Notes under the pieces: generated by a model
Databases searched by the model: none
The model's input: only the letters and a program-made list of their open reading frames with translations
What the model was told of the DNA's origin: nothing
Translations under genes and position numbers: made by a program
NCBI GenBank assembly: GCA_014656495.1
Contig: BNCN01000017.1
Coordinates: 1-64,000 of the forward strand
Reading direction: 5' to 3'
DNA length: 64,000 bases
From: Comamonas sp. KCTC 72670
GTDB lineage: Bacteria > Myxococcota > Myxococcia > Myxococcales > Myxococcaceae
Shown here: positions 8,695 to 18,687 of the stretch, piece after piece
Layout: each line of letters opens with the position of its first letter
Position numbering within the stretch: position 1 is the stretch's first letter

Positions 8695-9519
8695 ATGGCC
8701 ACCATCGAAGAGCTGTCCCAGAGGGTGTCCGCCGCGTTCGCGGATCGGACGTTGTTGAAGGACGCGGCCCACGTGGCCGCCGTGCGCGAGACGCTGGCGC
8801 GGCTGGACGCGGGGGAGCTTCGCGTGGCGGAGAAGGGCGCGGAGGGGTGGAAGGTCAACGCCTGGGTGAAGGAGGCCATCCTCCTGTTCTTCGCGGTGTC
8901 GGAGATGCAGGTGATGGAGGTGGGGCCCTTCGAGTTCCACGACAAGGTGCCGCTGAAGAAGGGCCTGGAGGCCGCCGGCGTGCGTGTGGTGCCCCCGGGC
9001 ACGGTGCGCTACGGCGCCTTCGTGGAGAAGGGCGCGGTGGTGATGCCGGGCTACGTCAACATCGGCGCGCGCGTGGGCGCGGGCACCATGGTGGATACGT
9101 GGGCCACGGTGGGCAGCTGCGCCCAGGTGGGCAAGCACGTCCACCTGTCTGGCGGCGTGGGGCTCGGCGGCGTGCTGGAGCCGCCCTCCGCGTCCCCCGT
9201 CATCATCGAGGACGGCGCGTTCCTGGGCAGCCGCTCCATCGTCGTGGAGGGCGTGGTGGTGGAGGAGGAGGCGGTGCTGGGCGCCAACGTGGTGCTCACC
9301 GCGTCCACGCAAATCATCGACGTCACGGGCCCCGAGGAGCGCGTCTACAAGGGCCGCGTCCCCGCGCGCAGCGTGGTGATTCCGGGCATGCGTGAGAAGC
9401 AGTTCCCCGCCGGCAAGTACATGGTGCCCTGCGCGCTCATCATCGGTCAGCGGACGAAGTCCACGGACCAGAAGACGAGCCTGAATGCCGCGCTGCGCGA
9501 CTTCGCGGTGGCGGTGTGA
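8695..9519 (+). CDS. dapD: 2,3,4,5-tetrahydropyridine-2,6-dicarboxylate N-succinyltransferase
   Basis: 274 aa, the same length as classical DapD. It transfers succinyl from succinyl-CoA to tetrahydrodipicolinate in the diaminopimelate/lysine pathway, in the cytoplasm. A helical N-terminal domain is followed by left-handed beta-helix hexapeptide repeats (GYVNIGARVGAGTMVDTWAT, VGSCAQVGKHVHLSGG, DGAFLGSRS) and a C-terminal segment with KGRVPARSVVIPG. AAGGAGG lies about 5 nt before ATG 8695. The next gene but one is dapE, which acts on the next but one intermediate, supporting the call. Confidence 0.95.
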   Translation: MATIEELSQRVSAAFADRTLLKDAAHVAAVRETLARLDAGELRVAEKGAEGWKVNAWVKEAILLFFAVSEMQVMEVGPFEFHDKVPLKKGLEAAGVRVVPPGTVRYGAFVEKGAVVMPGYVNIGARVGAGTMVDTWATVGSCAQVGKHVHLSGGVGLGGVLEPPSASPVIIEDGAFLGSRSIVVEGVVVEEEAVLGANVVLTASTQIIDVTGPEERVYKGRVPARSVVIPGMREKQFPAGKYMVPCALIIGQRTKSTDQKTSLNAALRDFAVAV

Positions 9520-9576
9520 GCGGTTCGGAAATCCACCGGGTCACGCTCGCCGTAGAGAGTGTGTGAGGGACGGAAC

Positions 9577-10212
9577 GTGACGATGGCGCACCACCTGGAC
9601 GACCTCCTGCCTGAATGGGCACTGGGGATGCTGGCGGGGCCCGCCCGTGAAGCGGTCGAGCTGCATCTGGCGGAGTGCGTCAGGTGCCGCGCGGCGGCGG
9701 ACCGGCTGGTGTCCACGCACGCGGCGTTGGCGTCGCTGGTGGTGCCTCCGCCCGAGCCGCTGGCGCGGTTGATGGACCAGATGGAGGGGCCCGGGCGGCT
9801 CGCCCGCTTCGCGGACGCGGTGGCGGCGTTCTTCGACCTGTCCCGGGAGCGGACGCTGGCGCTGCTGGAGAGCGTGAGCGACCCGGCGATGTGGATGCCG
9901 GGGCCCGTGGAGGGCTCGGAGCTGATGCCGGTGGAGACGGGGCCCGCCCGTGAAGGGACCATGGCCGCCATCCTCCGGCTCCACCCGGGTGTGCGCTACC
10001 CTCGGCACACGCACCACGGCCGTGAATGGAACCTGGTGCTGGAGGGCGGCTTCCGCGAGGACGACGGCCACGAGGTGTGGCCCGGCGAGTCGCTGGAGAA
10101 GACAGACGGCTCCGTCCACGGCTTCACGGCGTTGGCGGAGGGTCCGCCCTGCCTCTGCGCCTCCGTGCTGGAGGGCGCGACGAGCTTCGAGGAAGCGTTC
10201 GCGGAGTCCTGA
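9577..10212 (+). CDS. ChrR-type anti-sigma factor with zinc finger and cupin domain
   Basis: About 211 aa from GTG 9577, which has GAGGGA six nt upstream (ATG 9583 is an alternative). The N-terminal domain has the zinc-binding HxxxCxxC (HLAECVRC) plus upstream His residues, as in ZAS-type anti-sigma factors. The C-terminal half is a cupin with metal ligands in HTHHGREW and a later His in GSVHGF, matching the arrangement in Rhodobacter ChrR. In that family the protein holds an ECF sigma factor and releases it on singlet oxygen or peroxide stress. Here it sits 57 bp after dapD and 24 bp before dapE, and no sigma gene is adjacent, so its partner must be elsewhere. Confidence 0.85.
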   Translation: MTMAHHLDDLLPEWALGMLAGPAREAVELHLAECVRCRAAADRLVSTHAALASLVVPPPEPLARLMDQMEGPGRLARFADAVAAFFDLSRERTLALLESVSDPAMWMPGPVEGSELMPVETGPAREGTMAAILRLHPGVRYPRHTHHGREWNLVLEGGFREDDGHEVWPGESLEKTDGSVHGFTALAEGPPCLCASVLEGATSFEEAFAES

Positions 10213-10236
10213 CACACGGCGCTATGGTGGAAGTGT

Positions 10237-11325
10237 ATGGCTTCCATCGACCTCGCCGCGCGGCTGGCCCAACTGACGCTCGAGCTGTGCCGCATCTCCA
10301 GTCCCATCACCCAGGAAGGGCCCATCGCCGACCACGTCGAGCGCTGGGCGCACCGGCACTTCACGCAGGACGAGGTGTTCCGCGTGGGGCACACGCTGCT
10401 GCTCGGGCGGCTGGACGACCCGCGCCCCACGGTGGCCCTCATCGGCCACCTGGACACGGTGCCCGCGCACCCGAGCGACGCGGGCCGCGAGGCGCGCATC
10501 GAAGGGGAGCGCGTCTTCGGGCTGGGCGCCTCGGACATGAAGGGCGGGCTGGCGGTGATGATGGCGCTCGCGGAGGACCTGCGCCGCGACTCGCTGCCCG
10601 TCAACCTCGCCTTCCTCTTCTATGAACGTGAGGAGGGCGCCTATGCGGAGAGCGGCCTCATCCCGCTGTTCGAGAAGCGCCCGGACCTGGCGAAGGTGCG
10701 CTTCGGCATCGCCATGGAGCCCACGGACAGCGTGGTGCAGGTGGGCTGCGTGGGCTCCATGCAGGTCACCGTCCGCTTCACCGGGCGCAGCGCGCACTCC
10801 GCGCGGCCGTGGCAGGGGGAGAACGCCATCCACAAGGCGGGCGCGTTCCTCACGGAGCTGCAAGGGCGTCAGCGCGTGGAGGTCAACGTCGCCGGCTTCC
10901 CCTTCTATGAGGTCATCAACGCCACGCTGGCCAAGGGCGGCCGCGCGCGCAACGTCATCCCCGAGGCCTTCGAGCTGAACCTCAACTACCGCTTCGCGCC
11001 GGGCAAGAGCATCGAGCAGGCGAAGGCGGACGTGCTCGCGCTCGTGGCGGGCCGCGCGGAGGTGGAGTTCACCGACGCGTCGCCCAGCGGCCCGGTGGTG
11101 GCGGGCAACCCGCTGTTCCAGAAGCTGATGGCGCTCACCGGGCTGCCCGCGGCCTCGAAGCAGGCCTGGACGGACGTGGCGCGCTTCGGCGAGTGGGGCG
11201 TGGACGCCATCAACTTCGGGCCCGGTGAGACGGCCCAGGCGCATCAGGCCAACGAGAGCGCGCCCATCCCTCCGCTCGCGGATGCGTACGAGAAGCTCGC
11301 GGCGTTCCTGAAGGGCGCGGCCTGA
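10237..11325 (+). CDS. dapE: Succinyl-diaminopimelate desuccinylase (M20 peptidase family)
   Basis: 362 aa. Hydrolyses N-succinyl-LL-diaminopimelate to LL-diaminopimelate, in the cytoplasm, with a di-zinc centre. Metal and catalytic positions are visible: GHLDTVPAH (His71, Asp73), GLGASDMKGG (Asp100), YEREEG (Glu132/133), AMEPTD and the C-terminal His in AHQANE. Length suits the actinobacterial-like DapE branch. It follows the ChrR-like gene by 24 bp, probably in a dapD-chrR-dapE transcript. Other M20 amidohydrolases cannot be fully excluded, but the nearby dapD makes DapE the best reading. Confidence 0.9.
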   Translation: MASIDLAARLAQLTLELCRISSPITQEGPIADHVERWAHRHFTQDEVFRVGHTLLLGRLDDPRPTVALIGHLDTVPAHPSDAGREARIEGERVFGLGASDMKGGLAVMMALAEDLRRDSLPVNLAFLFYEREEGAYAESGLIPLFEKRPDLAKVRFGIAMEPTDSVVQVGCVGSMQVTVRFTGRSAHSARPWQGENAIHKAGAFLTELQGRQRVEVNVAGFPFYEVINATLAKGGRARNVIPEAFELNLNYRFAPGKSIEQAKADVLALVAGRAEVEFTDASPSGPVVAGNPLFQKLMALTGLPAASKQAWTDVARFGEWGVDAINFGPGETAQAHQANESAPIPPLADAYEKLAAFLKGAA

Positions 11326-11502
11326 CGCGGGCCCGCGGGGATGCATGAAGGGACCCTGCCCTTCAGGGCTGGGTCTCCGCGCCTCGGCACGTCATTCGTC
11401 CGCTGTCGTTCATCTGCGTGCCTTCACCGCACACGCCCTGGCGTGCATGGGCGTACCCTGCTCGTGCATCGCCCGCAGTCTTCCCTTCACGGAGCCGACT
11501 GA

Positions 11503-11889
11503 ATGACGAACGAGTCCGTCAATCCGCAGCTGACCGACGATGTCTCCCTCGCCCCGGCCGATACGGGCACGCCGCCCACGCGGCGCCGTGCGGCCTCGAA
11601 GCGCAAGAGCCCGGGTGGCGCGCGCAAGGGCGCACGCAAGTCCACCGCGAAGCGCACCACCACCCGCAAGACGGCCGCGCGCGGGAAGACGGCCACGCGC
11701 AAGTCCACCACGCGCAAGACGCCGTCCCGGGCCACCCCGGGCCGTGGCGCTCGCAAGGCCACGACTCGGAAGACGGGTACGGCGGGGCGGACGGCTCGGA
11801 AGACGGGCACCCGCGGCGCCACCGCCAAGCGCGGCATGACGCGCGCGACGGCTCGCAAGACGTCGACCCGGCGCACCCCGCGCCGCTGA
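11503..11889 (+). CDS. Histone H1-like Lys/Arg/Thr-rich basic protein
   Basis: 128 aa from ATG 11503. After about 25 ordinary residues the whole chain is low-complexity: Ala, Lys, Arg and Thr in degenerate repeats such as RKTAARGKTATRKS and ARKATTRKTGT. This resembles the C-terminal tail of histone H1 and the basic tails of bacterial H1-like or AlgP-like proteins. Expected role: non-specific DNA or RNA binding or nucleoid compaction. No folded domain is visible. G/C-biased codons and the convergent terminator just after the stop support it as a real gene. Confidence 0.75.
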   Translation: MTNESVNPQLTDDVSLAPADTGTPPTRRRAASKRKSPGGARKGARKSTAKRTTTRKTAARGKTATRKSTTRKTPSRATPGRGARKATTRKTGTAGRTARKTGTRGATAKRGMTRATARKTSTRRTPRR

Positions 11890-11910
11890 GCGCCGCATGC
11901 ACCTGCGACG

Positions 11911-11941
11911 AGGGCCATGGGGTTCCACGCCCCATGGCCCT
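11911..11941. terminator. Bidirectional terminator between convergent genes
   Basis: Perfect 12-bp stem AGGGCCATGGGG (11911-11922) / CCCCATGGCCCT (11930-11941) with a 7-nt loop. It is placed between the stop of the H1-like gene (11889) and that of the minus-strand lipoprotein (11965). Only a very short T run follows. Confidence 0.7.
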
Positions 11942-11964
11942 TGGTGCTTCCATGGCCTCGCGGC

Positions 11965-13512
11965 TCAGCGCTTCATCCGCAGCACGAAGACATCGCCGCG
12001 GGAGGAGCTCTGGCGGCCGGTGCCGAAGTCGGTCTCCCGGTCCGTGTGGCCGAAGAGGATGAAGTCGCCGTCCGGCAGCAGCCCCAGGAAGGGGATGGCC
12101 TCCAGCCCATACAGCTCCCCCCGGGGTTGGGGCGGGTCGGACAGGTACATCTGCGTGTGGAGCCAGCCGCCCGCCGCGTCGTAGCGCAGCGCCACGGGCT
12201 GCGCCGAGCCCATGCCGTCCTGTCCCGTGACGCCGTTCTCGATGCGGTTGTAGGTGAAGCCCGCGAGCACCAGCTCCCCGGCGCCGTCCACCACGAGCGA
12301 GTCCACCTGGAGCCCGTCACCCAGGCCCTTGGCCCACGTCTCCTCGCCGCCCGCCTTCGCGGAGACGACGAAGGGCGTCTCCCGGAAGGCGTGGCCCTTG
12401 ACCACCGCGTCACCCCAGCGCACGTCGCCGAGGAACGGGCCCGTGGCCACCACCGAGCCCTCCGCGTCCAGGCCCACGTCGCGCACGGTGCCCTGCGCCT
12501 GGCCGAGGGCCTTGGTCCAGGTCAGCCTGCCCTGGTCGAAGAGGGCGACGAAGGGGCTGCCCTCCTGCGCGGAGCCCGGCTGCTGGCTGCCGAAGCGCAC
12601 GGCGCCGTCATAGCGGCCCCCCACCGCCATGCGCCCGGCGCCGTCCACCGCCAGGGAGGTGAGCTCCACGCGCCCGCCGGACTGGGGCTCGCCCACGGCG
12701 AGGGCCGCCTGCGCCACGCCCTCCCGTGAGTACGTCACCACCACCCCGCCGGAGCCCGACACCCCGTTGCCGAAGTCGGTGCCGCCCGGGGCATTGAAGG
12801 CGACGAGCGTCCGTCCCTGGGCGTCCACCGCGAGGTCCGCCACGGACAGGTCCGGGCCGCCCACGAGGTTCGCCCACAGGACGTTGCCGTCCGCGTCCAT
12901 CCGGACGACGAAGGTGCCGTCCCCCAGCTTGTGGGTGAGGAAGTCCATGATGCCCTCGGCGGTGCCCGCGAGGACGATGCCGCCCGCCGGGTCCGCCGCG
13001 ATGCGGCCCTTCACGAACGCGCGCAGCTCCGGCGGCGCCTCCGCGGCCCGGACGTCGAAGAGCTTCTGCCAGCGCGTCTCGCCCGTGGGCGCGCGTCGCG
13101 TCACCACCAGCTTCGCCCGGTCATCCGTGGGCTGGAGGGCGCCCAGGTCGTCCAGGTCATGGAGCGCCAATGTGAGGATGTCGCCATTCGCGTCCACCGC
13201 CGCGCCCAGGGCGAGGTCGTCCTGGGGCGTGCCTTCGCGCTGAAGCCAGACGGTGCCTCCTGGCCCGAGCGGCGGCGGTGGCGGACGCGTTGGCGGCGGC
13301 GGCACGGTGGGGGATTCCCCTCCGGGCGGTCCCTCGCCATCCGGTGGTGTCACCTCGGGAGGCGCCGCGCAGTCACCGGAAGGGTCCTCCGCGCACGGGT
13401 CCCCCCCCGGAGGCTCGTTCGTGCTTCCACTGCCACAGCCCAGCCACATCCCCGCCCCACCCAGCACCGCCGCGCTCACGACGGTCCGGACCCAACGCCA
13501 CCCTGTGTGCAT
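11965..13512 (-). CDS. Beta-propeller-like lipoprotein
   Basis: 515 aa from ATG 13510-13512. The signal peptide ends in a lipobox (GAGMWLGC). A long Pro/Gly-rich linker (residues ~30-85) follows, then repeated blocks of the form 'VDANGDILTLA', 'VDAQGRTLVAFN', 'VDGAGRMAVGGRYDG', 'LDAEGSVVATG', 'VDGAGELVLAGF', 'LLPDGDFILFGH'. Such Asp-x-x-Gly-x-hydrophobic repeats are typical of SBBP or WD-like propeller blades. No catalytic residues are apparent. Myxobacteria carry many such lipoproteins of unknown function. It is the most downstream of the minus-strand genes here, but about 200 bp separate it from the next gene upstream. Confidence 0.8.
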   Translation of the reverse strand: MHTGWRWVRTVVSAAVLGGAGMWLGCGSGSTNEPPGGDPCAEDPSGDCAAPPEVTPPDGEGPPGGESPTVPPPPTRPPPPPLGPGGTVWLQREGTPQDDLALGAAVDANGDILTLALHDLDDLGALQPTDDRAKLVVTRRAPTGETRWQKLFDVRAAEAPPELRAFVKGRIAADPAGGIVLAGTAEGIMDFLTHKLGDGTFVVRMDADGNVLWANLVGGPDLSVADLAVDAQGRTLVAFNAPGGTDFGNGVSGSGGVVVTYSREGVAQAALAVGEPQSGGRVELTSLAVDGAGRMAVGGRYDGAVRFGSQQPGSAQEGSPFVALFDQGRLTWTKALGQAQGTVRDVGLDAEGSVVATGPFLGDVRWGDAVVKGHAFRETPFVVSAKAGGEETWAKGLGDGLQVDSLVVDGAGELVLAGFTYNRIENGVTGQDGMGSAQPVALRYDAAGGWLHTQMYLSDPPQPRGELYGLEAIPFLGLLPDGDFILFGHTDRETDFGTGRQSSSRGDVFVLRMKR

Positions 13513-13715
13513 GAAGTCCCCCGCTCCGCCCAGGGGAGGGTCGGCATGCGCGTTTGTGTCAGCAACACCCACTGGGGCGTCTGCCTGCCTGGCCGCCCGG
13601 ATGCGCGGGGGTGGCATCGTGAGCCATGCACGACGTTGCCCCCAGGAGGGAACCTGCCTTGCCCTGCGTGGGGCGCGGCGTGCCCTCGCATGGCACGCCG
13701 CGGGCTCCGCGGGGG

Positions 13716-15008
13716 TCAGCGCCAGAAGCCGACGGACAGACCCACGTTGGTGTAGCGCCGCGCCAGGTCGAACGAGGCCGTCACGGACCAGTCCTCCCAG
13801 TAGCGGAAGACGAACACCTCGAAGCCGCCGGTGACGTGGGGCCGGGCGGGCCGTTTGTCGAAGGGGGACGGCTCCGCGTACACGCCCGCGCGCAGGCGAA
13901 TCATGCCCGGCACCGTGTCGTGCTCCAGCCCGAGGCGCGGCGCGAAGGAGGTGTCCCGGCCCACGATGGCCTCCTCGGCCGTGGACGCGAAGGTGCGCGC
14001 GGGCACCGCGTTGTCCACGCTGGAGATGAGGTCCACCTGCGCGCTGACGAGCCACCGCCCGGCGGGCGCGTCCAGGGGCTCCTCGGGGGGCACGGGCAGC
14101 GCGTCACCTTCCACCAGCAGCTGCCGCCGCGCGGCGGGGGAGAGCCGGTTGTAGCGCTCGGCGCCATCCCCGAAGCGCCAGCTCGCGCCCACCGACAGCA
14201 CCGCGGGAGACACCACCGCGCCGAAGAGCGTGCGCCCCGCCAGCTCCGGCACCTGGCCCGCTTCCCGCCGCCAGTCTCCCACCACCTCGGGCCGCACCGA
14301 GATGCCCATGCGCCAGGGCCGCCCCTGGGGCCGGTAGAGGACGTCCACCGCCACGCCCGTGTCGCCATAGCGCAGGTCGGAGCCGCCGGAGTCCAGCCGG
14401 AAGGAGGCCTGCGCCGAATAGATGCCCAGCGCGAGGATGAACTCGTCCTGGCCAAAGGACATGGCGCCCGCCAGCACCGACTGCGTCAGCGACACGCGGA
14501 TGCGCTCGCTGGGGCCGGCGCACGCCACCGTGGCGCAGTAGGACACCACGCTGTTGCGCATGGCGAAGCCGATGCCGAAGCGCTTGTATTGCAGCAGCAG
14601 GCCGCCCAGCAGCTGCCGGCTGTCCTGCGACTCGTCCGGACGCCCGTCGTTGTCCACGTCGCGCTTGCGCGTGCCCGTGAAGGGGAGGTCCAGCCAGGAC
14701 AGGGTGAAGCCCAAATCCCAGTCCTTCTCCAGCGCGGGCCCACGGTGGGCCAGCGACGCGAGGTTGCTGGGGAGCCCCGCCGCGCCCTCGGCGATGCCCA
14801 CGTACGCGCCGCCCATCGCCACCATGCGCGCCGAGCCCAGCAGCGCGCCTGGGTTGAGATACAGCCGTTCCGGGCGCGGCTCCGTGGGCGGTGGTGTCTC
14901 CTGCGCCCACGCCACCGGCGAGGCGCCCAACACCCACGCGAAGCCCAGCGCCCTCCACCCCCCGCCACCGCGTCCGACGAGACGCGCCACCCAGCCGGAG
15001 GTCTTCAC
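13716..15008 (-). CDS. Outer-membrane beta-barrel protein (predicted)
   Basis: 430 aa. A signal peptide ends around AWAQE (residues ~35-37). The mature chain has alternating hydrophobic/polar strands and a C-terminal aromatic residue pattern (LSVGFWR), as in outer-membrane barrels. The start region RLYLNPGALLGSARMVAMGG AYVGIAEGA resembles PorV/FadL-like proteins. Its ATG overlaps the stop of the pterin dehydratase gene by 4 bp (ATGA, 15005-15008), so the two are translationally coupled. There is no obvious functional link between them. No RBS of its own is needed. Confidence 0.75.
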   Translation of the reverse strand: MKTSGWVARLVGRGGGGWRALGFAWVLGASPVAWAQETPPPTEPRPERLYLNPGALLGSARMVAMGGAYVGIAEGAAGLPSNLASLAHRGPALEKDWDLGFTLSWLDLPFTGTRKRDVDNDGRPDESQDSRQLLGGLLLQYKRFGIGFAMRNSVVSYCATVACAGPSERIRVSLTQSVLAGAMSFGQDEFILALGIYSAQASFRLDSGGSDLRYGDTGVAVDVLYRPQGRPWRMGISVRPEVVGDWRREAGQVPELAGRTLFGAVVSPAVLSVGASWRFGDGAERYNRLSPAARRQLLVEGDALPVPPEEPLDAPAGRWLVSAQVDLISSVDNAVPARTFASTAEEAIVGRDTSFAPRLGLEHDTVPGMIRLRAGVYAEPSPFDKRPARPHVTGGFEVFVFRYWEDWSVTASFDLARRYTNVGLSVGFWR

Positions 15009-15316
15009 CGCGCGCGCGCGACCTCCGCGAAGAGGCGGTCCGCCTCGGTGGCCAGGCCGGTGTCCCGGGCGGTGAGGCCGCCCGCGTCATGCGTGACGAG
15101 CGCCAGCGTCACCTTCCGCCACCGGATGTCGATGTCCGGGTGGTGGTCCGCCTTCTCCGCCGCCTGCGCCACCTTCTCCACGAAGGCGATGCCGGCCAGG
15201 AAGCTGGGGGCCTCGTAGGTGCGGCGAATCATCCCGCCCTCGTGCTTCCACTCGGTGTGCTGGGACAGGAAGGACTGGAGCGCCTCGGGAGCGAGCAAGG
15301 TGAGGTTGGAAGCCAT
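15005..15316 (-). CDS. phhB: Pterin-4a-carbinolamine dehydratase
   Basis: 103 aa, normal for the PCD/DCoH family. Dehydrates 4a-hydroxytetrahydrobiopterin during recycling of the pterin cofactor of aromatic amino acid hydroxylases; cytoplasmic. The catalytic pattern AEKADHHPDIDIRW (His58, His59, Pro60) and the later VTHDAGGLTARD are clear. Start ATG 15314-15316 gives a family-length protein; the longer upstream reading has no homologous character. It is coupled to the downstream outer-membrane gene by a 4-bp overlap. No phenylalanine hydroxylase gene is in the window. Confidence 0.9.
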   Translation of the reverse strand: MASNLTLLAPEALQSFLSQHTEWKHEGGMIRRTYEAPSFLAGIAFVEKVAQAAEKADHHPDIDIRWRKVTLALVTHDAGGLTARDTGLATEADRLFAEVARAR

Positions 15317-15369
15317 GGGCGCCTTTCTACCCGCTTGCGCGCCCGAAGGAAGCCACGCGTCGTCCTTCG

Positions 15370-16718
15370 TCACGGGGTGGACTGACGCGCGTACACTTTC
15401 ACGCCATAGATGGAGTTCCAGCGCTCGGAATGGAAGTAGCGCGCCCCGACGCGAGGCGGCTTGAACCCGTTGGGTGAGGGCAGCAGCGTCAGCTCGAGCG
15501 TCTGCGTCTCCGCGTCCCAGGAGGGCAGGGTGTAGTGGGCGTCGACGCTCCGGGGGGAGAACACCAGGGGCGTGCCGAAGCCTGGACGCAGGCTGGGGCC
15601 TTGCGCCTGGAAGGGGGCGTTCATCGACAGGACCCCTTCCAGCACGAGCCGGCCGCTCGCCGCCGAGTACCGGTGCAGCGTGAGCTGCTCGGGCGCGCTC
15701 CCCGCGTGGGCCCAGAGCACGTCCTCCTCGTAGCCCACGGGCAAGCCGGGCACCTGGTGGCACGGCTCGTCCGGGACGGCCTCCGGCGCGCCCTCCGCGT
15801 TCACCTGGTAGGGGCAGGCCTCGCTGACGAAGTTCCGGAGGGTGGCCTCCTCCGCGATTCGCACCACCAGCAGCCGGTCGCCCGCGCGCAGGAGCAGGGA
15901 TGGCATGTCCCCGAAGGTCGCCAGCCGGGGGTGGGGCAGCAGGACGGAGCCCGTGGTGCGCAGCCCCGCCTCCGCCGTGTACGCGTAGCGGTGCAGGTGG
16001 GTGTCATCCAGCAGGAGCAGCGCGTCCTCGGTGGCCAGCCGCGAGTGGGGCGCGGCCGCCGTGGGCGTGCCGACGACGGGGAAGGGGGCCGTGTCGGGCG
16101 GGGGCAGGGGGCCGCTGCCTTGGTCGACGTAGCGGAGCACCCGTGACGCCTCCGTCACCCACACCACGTTGCCCGCGACGACGGTGGGCGCGAAGGCGTC
16201 GCCCAGGGGTTGGGGCTCCTGGTCCGGCTCGCGCAGCGCGCTGCTGCCGCACAGCCACGTGCCCGCCGTCGTCCGGTCCACGGAGCGGCACTCCACCACG
16301 GTGGAGAGCTCCGCCACGGGGGCTTGCTGGCCGCGGTCCTCCACCACGTGGATGGCGGACTGCCGGACGCTGCCCACCGGAGAGAAGGAGACGATGAGGT
16401 GGTGGCGGCCCTTCAGCTCCGGCGTGAAGCGCACCACCGCGGCGCCGCCGTTGCCGTGCAGCGCCACGGTGGCGGCCACCGGGCGGTTGTGCGGGTCCTT
16501 CACCTCCACGGTGACGTGCTCCGGGGCGCCCTGGCTTGAGGACTCGCACCGGTTGGTGACGGGGGGGACCTGGAGCTCCAGCGGCTGGCCCACGCCGAAC
16601 AGCGTGTCGTCGAAGAGCGCGGCAGGCTCGTGCGGCCTGCACGGGTCCATGGGGCAACCCACGCCCGTCCCCAGCGCGAGCAGCGCGGCCAGCAGCCGGA
16701 GTCCGGGTCCGGGCGGCG

Positions 16719-16722
<4 letters not shown>
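15370..16722 (-). CDS. Lipoprotein of unknown function, coupled to glpK
   Basis: About 450 aa from GTG 16720-16722, which overlaps the glpK stop codon in a GTGA arrangement; an ATG at 16744-16746 is an alternative. The signal peptide ends in lipobox GTGVGC. Residues ~35-120 form an Ig-like beta domain (VTVEVKDPHNRP, GRHHLIVSF). The remainder has loose propeller-like repeats (VAGNVVWVTEASRVLRYV, LLLDDTHLHRYAY). No enzymatic motif. The coupling to glycerol kinase is seen in the sequence, but I cannot explain it functionally. Confidence 0.75.
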
Positions 16723-18209
<1,487 letters not shown>

Positions 18210-18265
18210 GGGGTGTGCCCTCCCGTGGGTGGATGCCTGCGGGAGGAGGCTACCCCATGCGAGGG

Positions 18266-18292
18266 GCCGGGCAGGCGAGCTTCCTGCCCGGC
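18266..18292 (-). terminator. Hairpin after the small Gly/Arg-rich gene
   Basis: Perfect 10-bp stem GCCGGGCAGG (18266-18275) / CCTGCCCGGC (18283-18292) with a 7-nt loop. It lies 8 bp past the stop of the minus-strand small gene. No T-run follows on that strand, so it may be a weak or factor-assisted terminator. Confidence 0.5.
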
Positions 18293-18299
18293 GGTGACG

Positions 18300-18518
18300 C
18301 TAGTAGCCGTATTGGCGCCGGTTCCCGAGCACCTTGCGGAGGCCGAACGCGGCCAGGCTGCCCAGCGCGATGCGCGCCAGCGGGTTGCCGCCCGCCCGGC
18401 CGCGGCCATAACCCGCGCCATAGCGGCGGCGGCCCTGGCCCCACCGGTTACGGCCCCGGTTCCATCCACCGAAGCCCGACGCGCGACGATTGCCGAAGAG
18501 GTTGTCCAGTAGCGACAT
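18300..18518 (-). CDS. Small Gly/Arg-rich protein
   Basis: 72 aa. AAGGAG lies about 6 nt before the ATG. The N-terminus is MSLLDNLFGN, the middle is an RG/RGG-like low-complexity stretch (residues ~12-43), and the C-terminus is a short hydrophobic helix (LARIALGSLAAFGL) ending in a basic tail. RG-rich stretches can bind nucleic acid, but no function can be assigned. The good RBS and the hairpin after the stop favour a real gene. Confidence 0.6.
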   Translation of the reverse strand: MSLLDNLFGNRRASGFGGWNRGRNRWGQGRRRYGAGYGRGRAGGNPLARIALGSLAAFGLRKVLGNRRQYGY

Positions 18519-18640
18519 GGCGGCTCCTTGTATCCGTCATCGTGTTGAAAGCCCCCGCCGGGGCAGGGACGCCCCGCGGGCGCGGAGTGCCTTCAAGTTG
18601 ACGCTTCCCGCCGCGCCGCACAGCCCCTGACGGGAGGAAG

Positions 18641-18673
18641 TGCCTCCCGCGCCCCTGGCAGGCACGGGAGGCA
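18641..18673 (-). terminator. Hairpin after the propeller lipoprotein gene
   Basis: Perfect 9-bp stem TGCCTCCCG (18641-18649) / CGGGAGGCA (18665-18673) with a 15-nt loop, 15 bp past the stop of the minus-strand gene ending at 18688. Confidence 0.5.
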
Positions 18674-18687
18674 GGCAGGCGGTGCGT

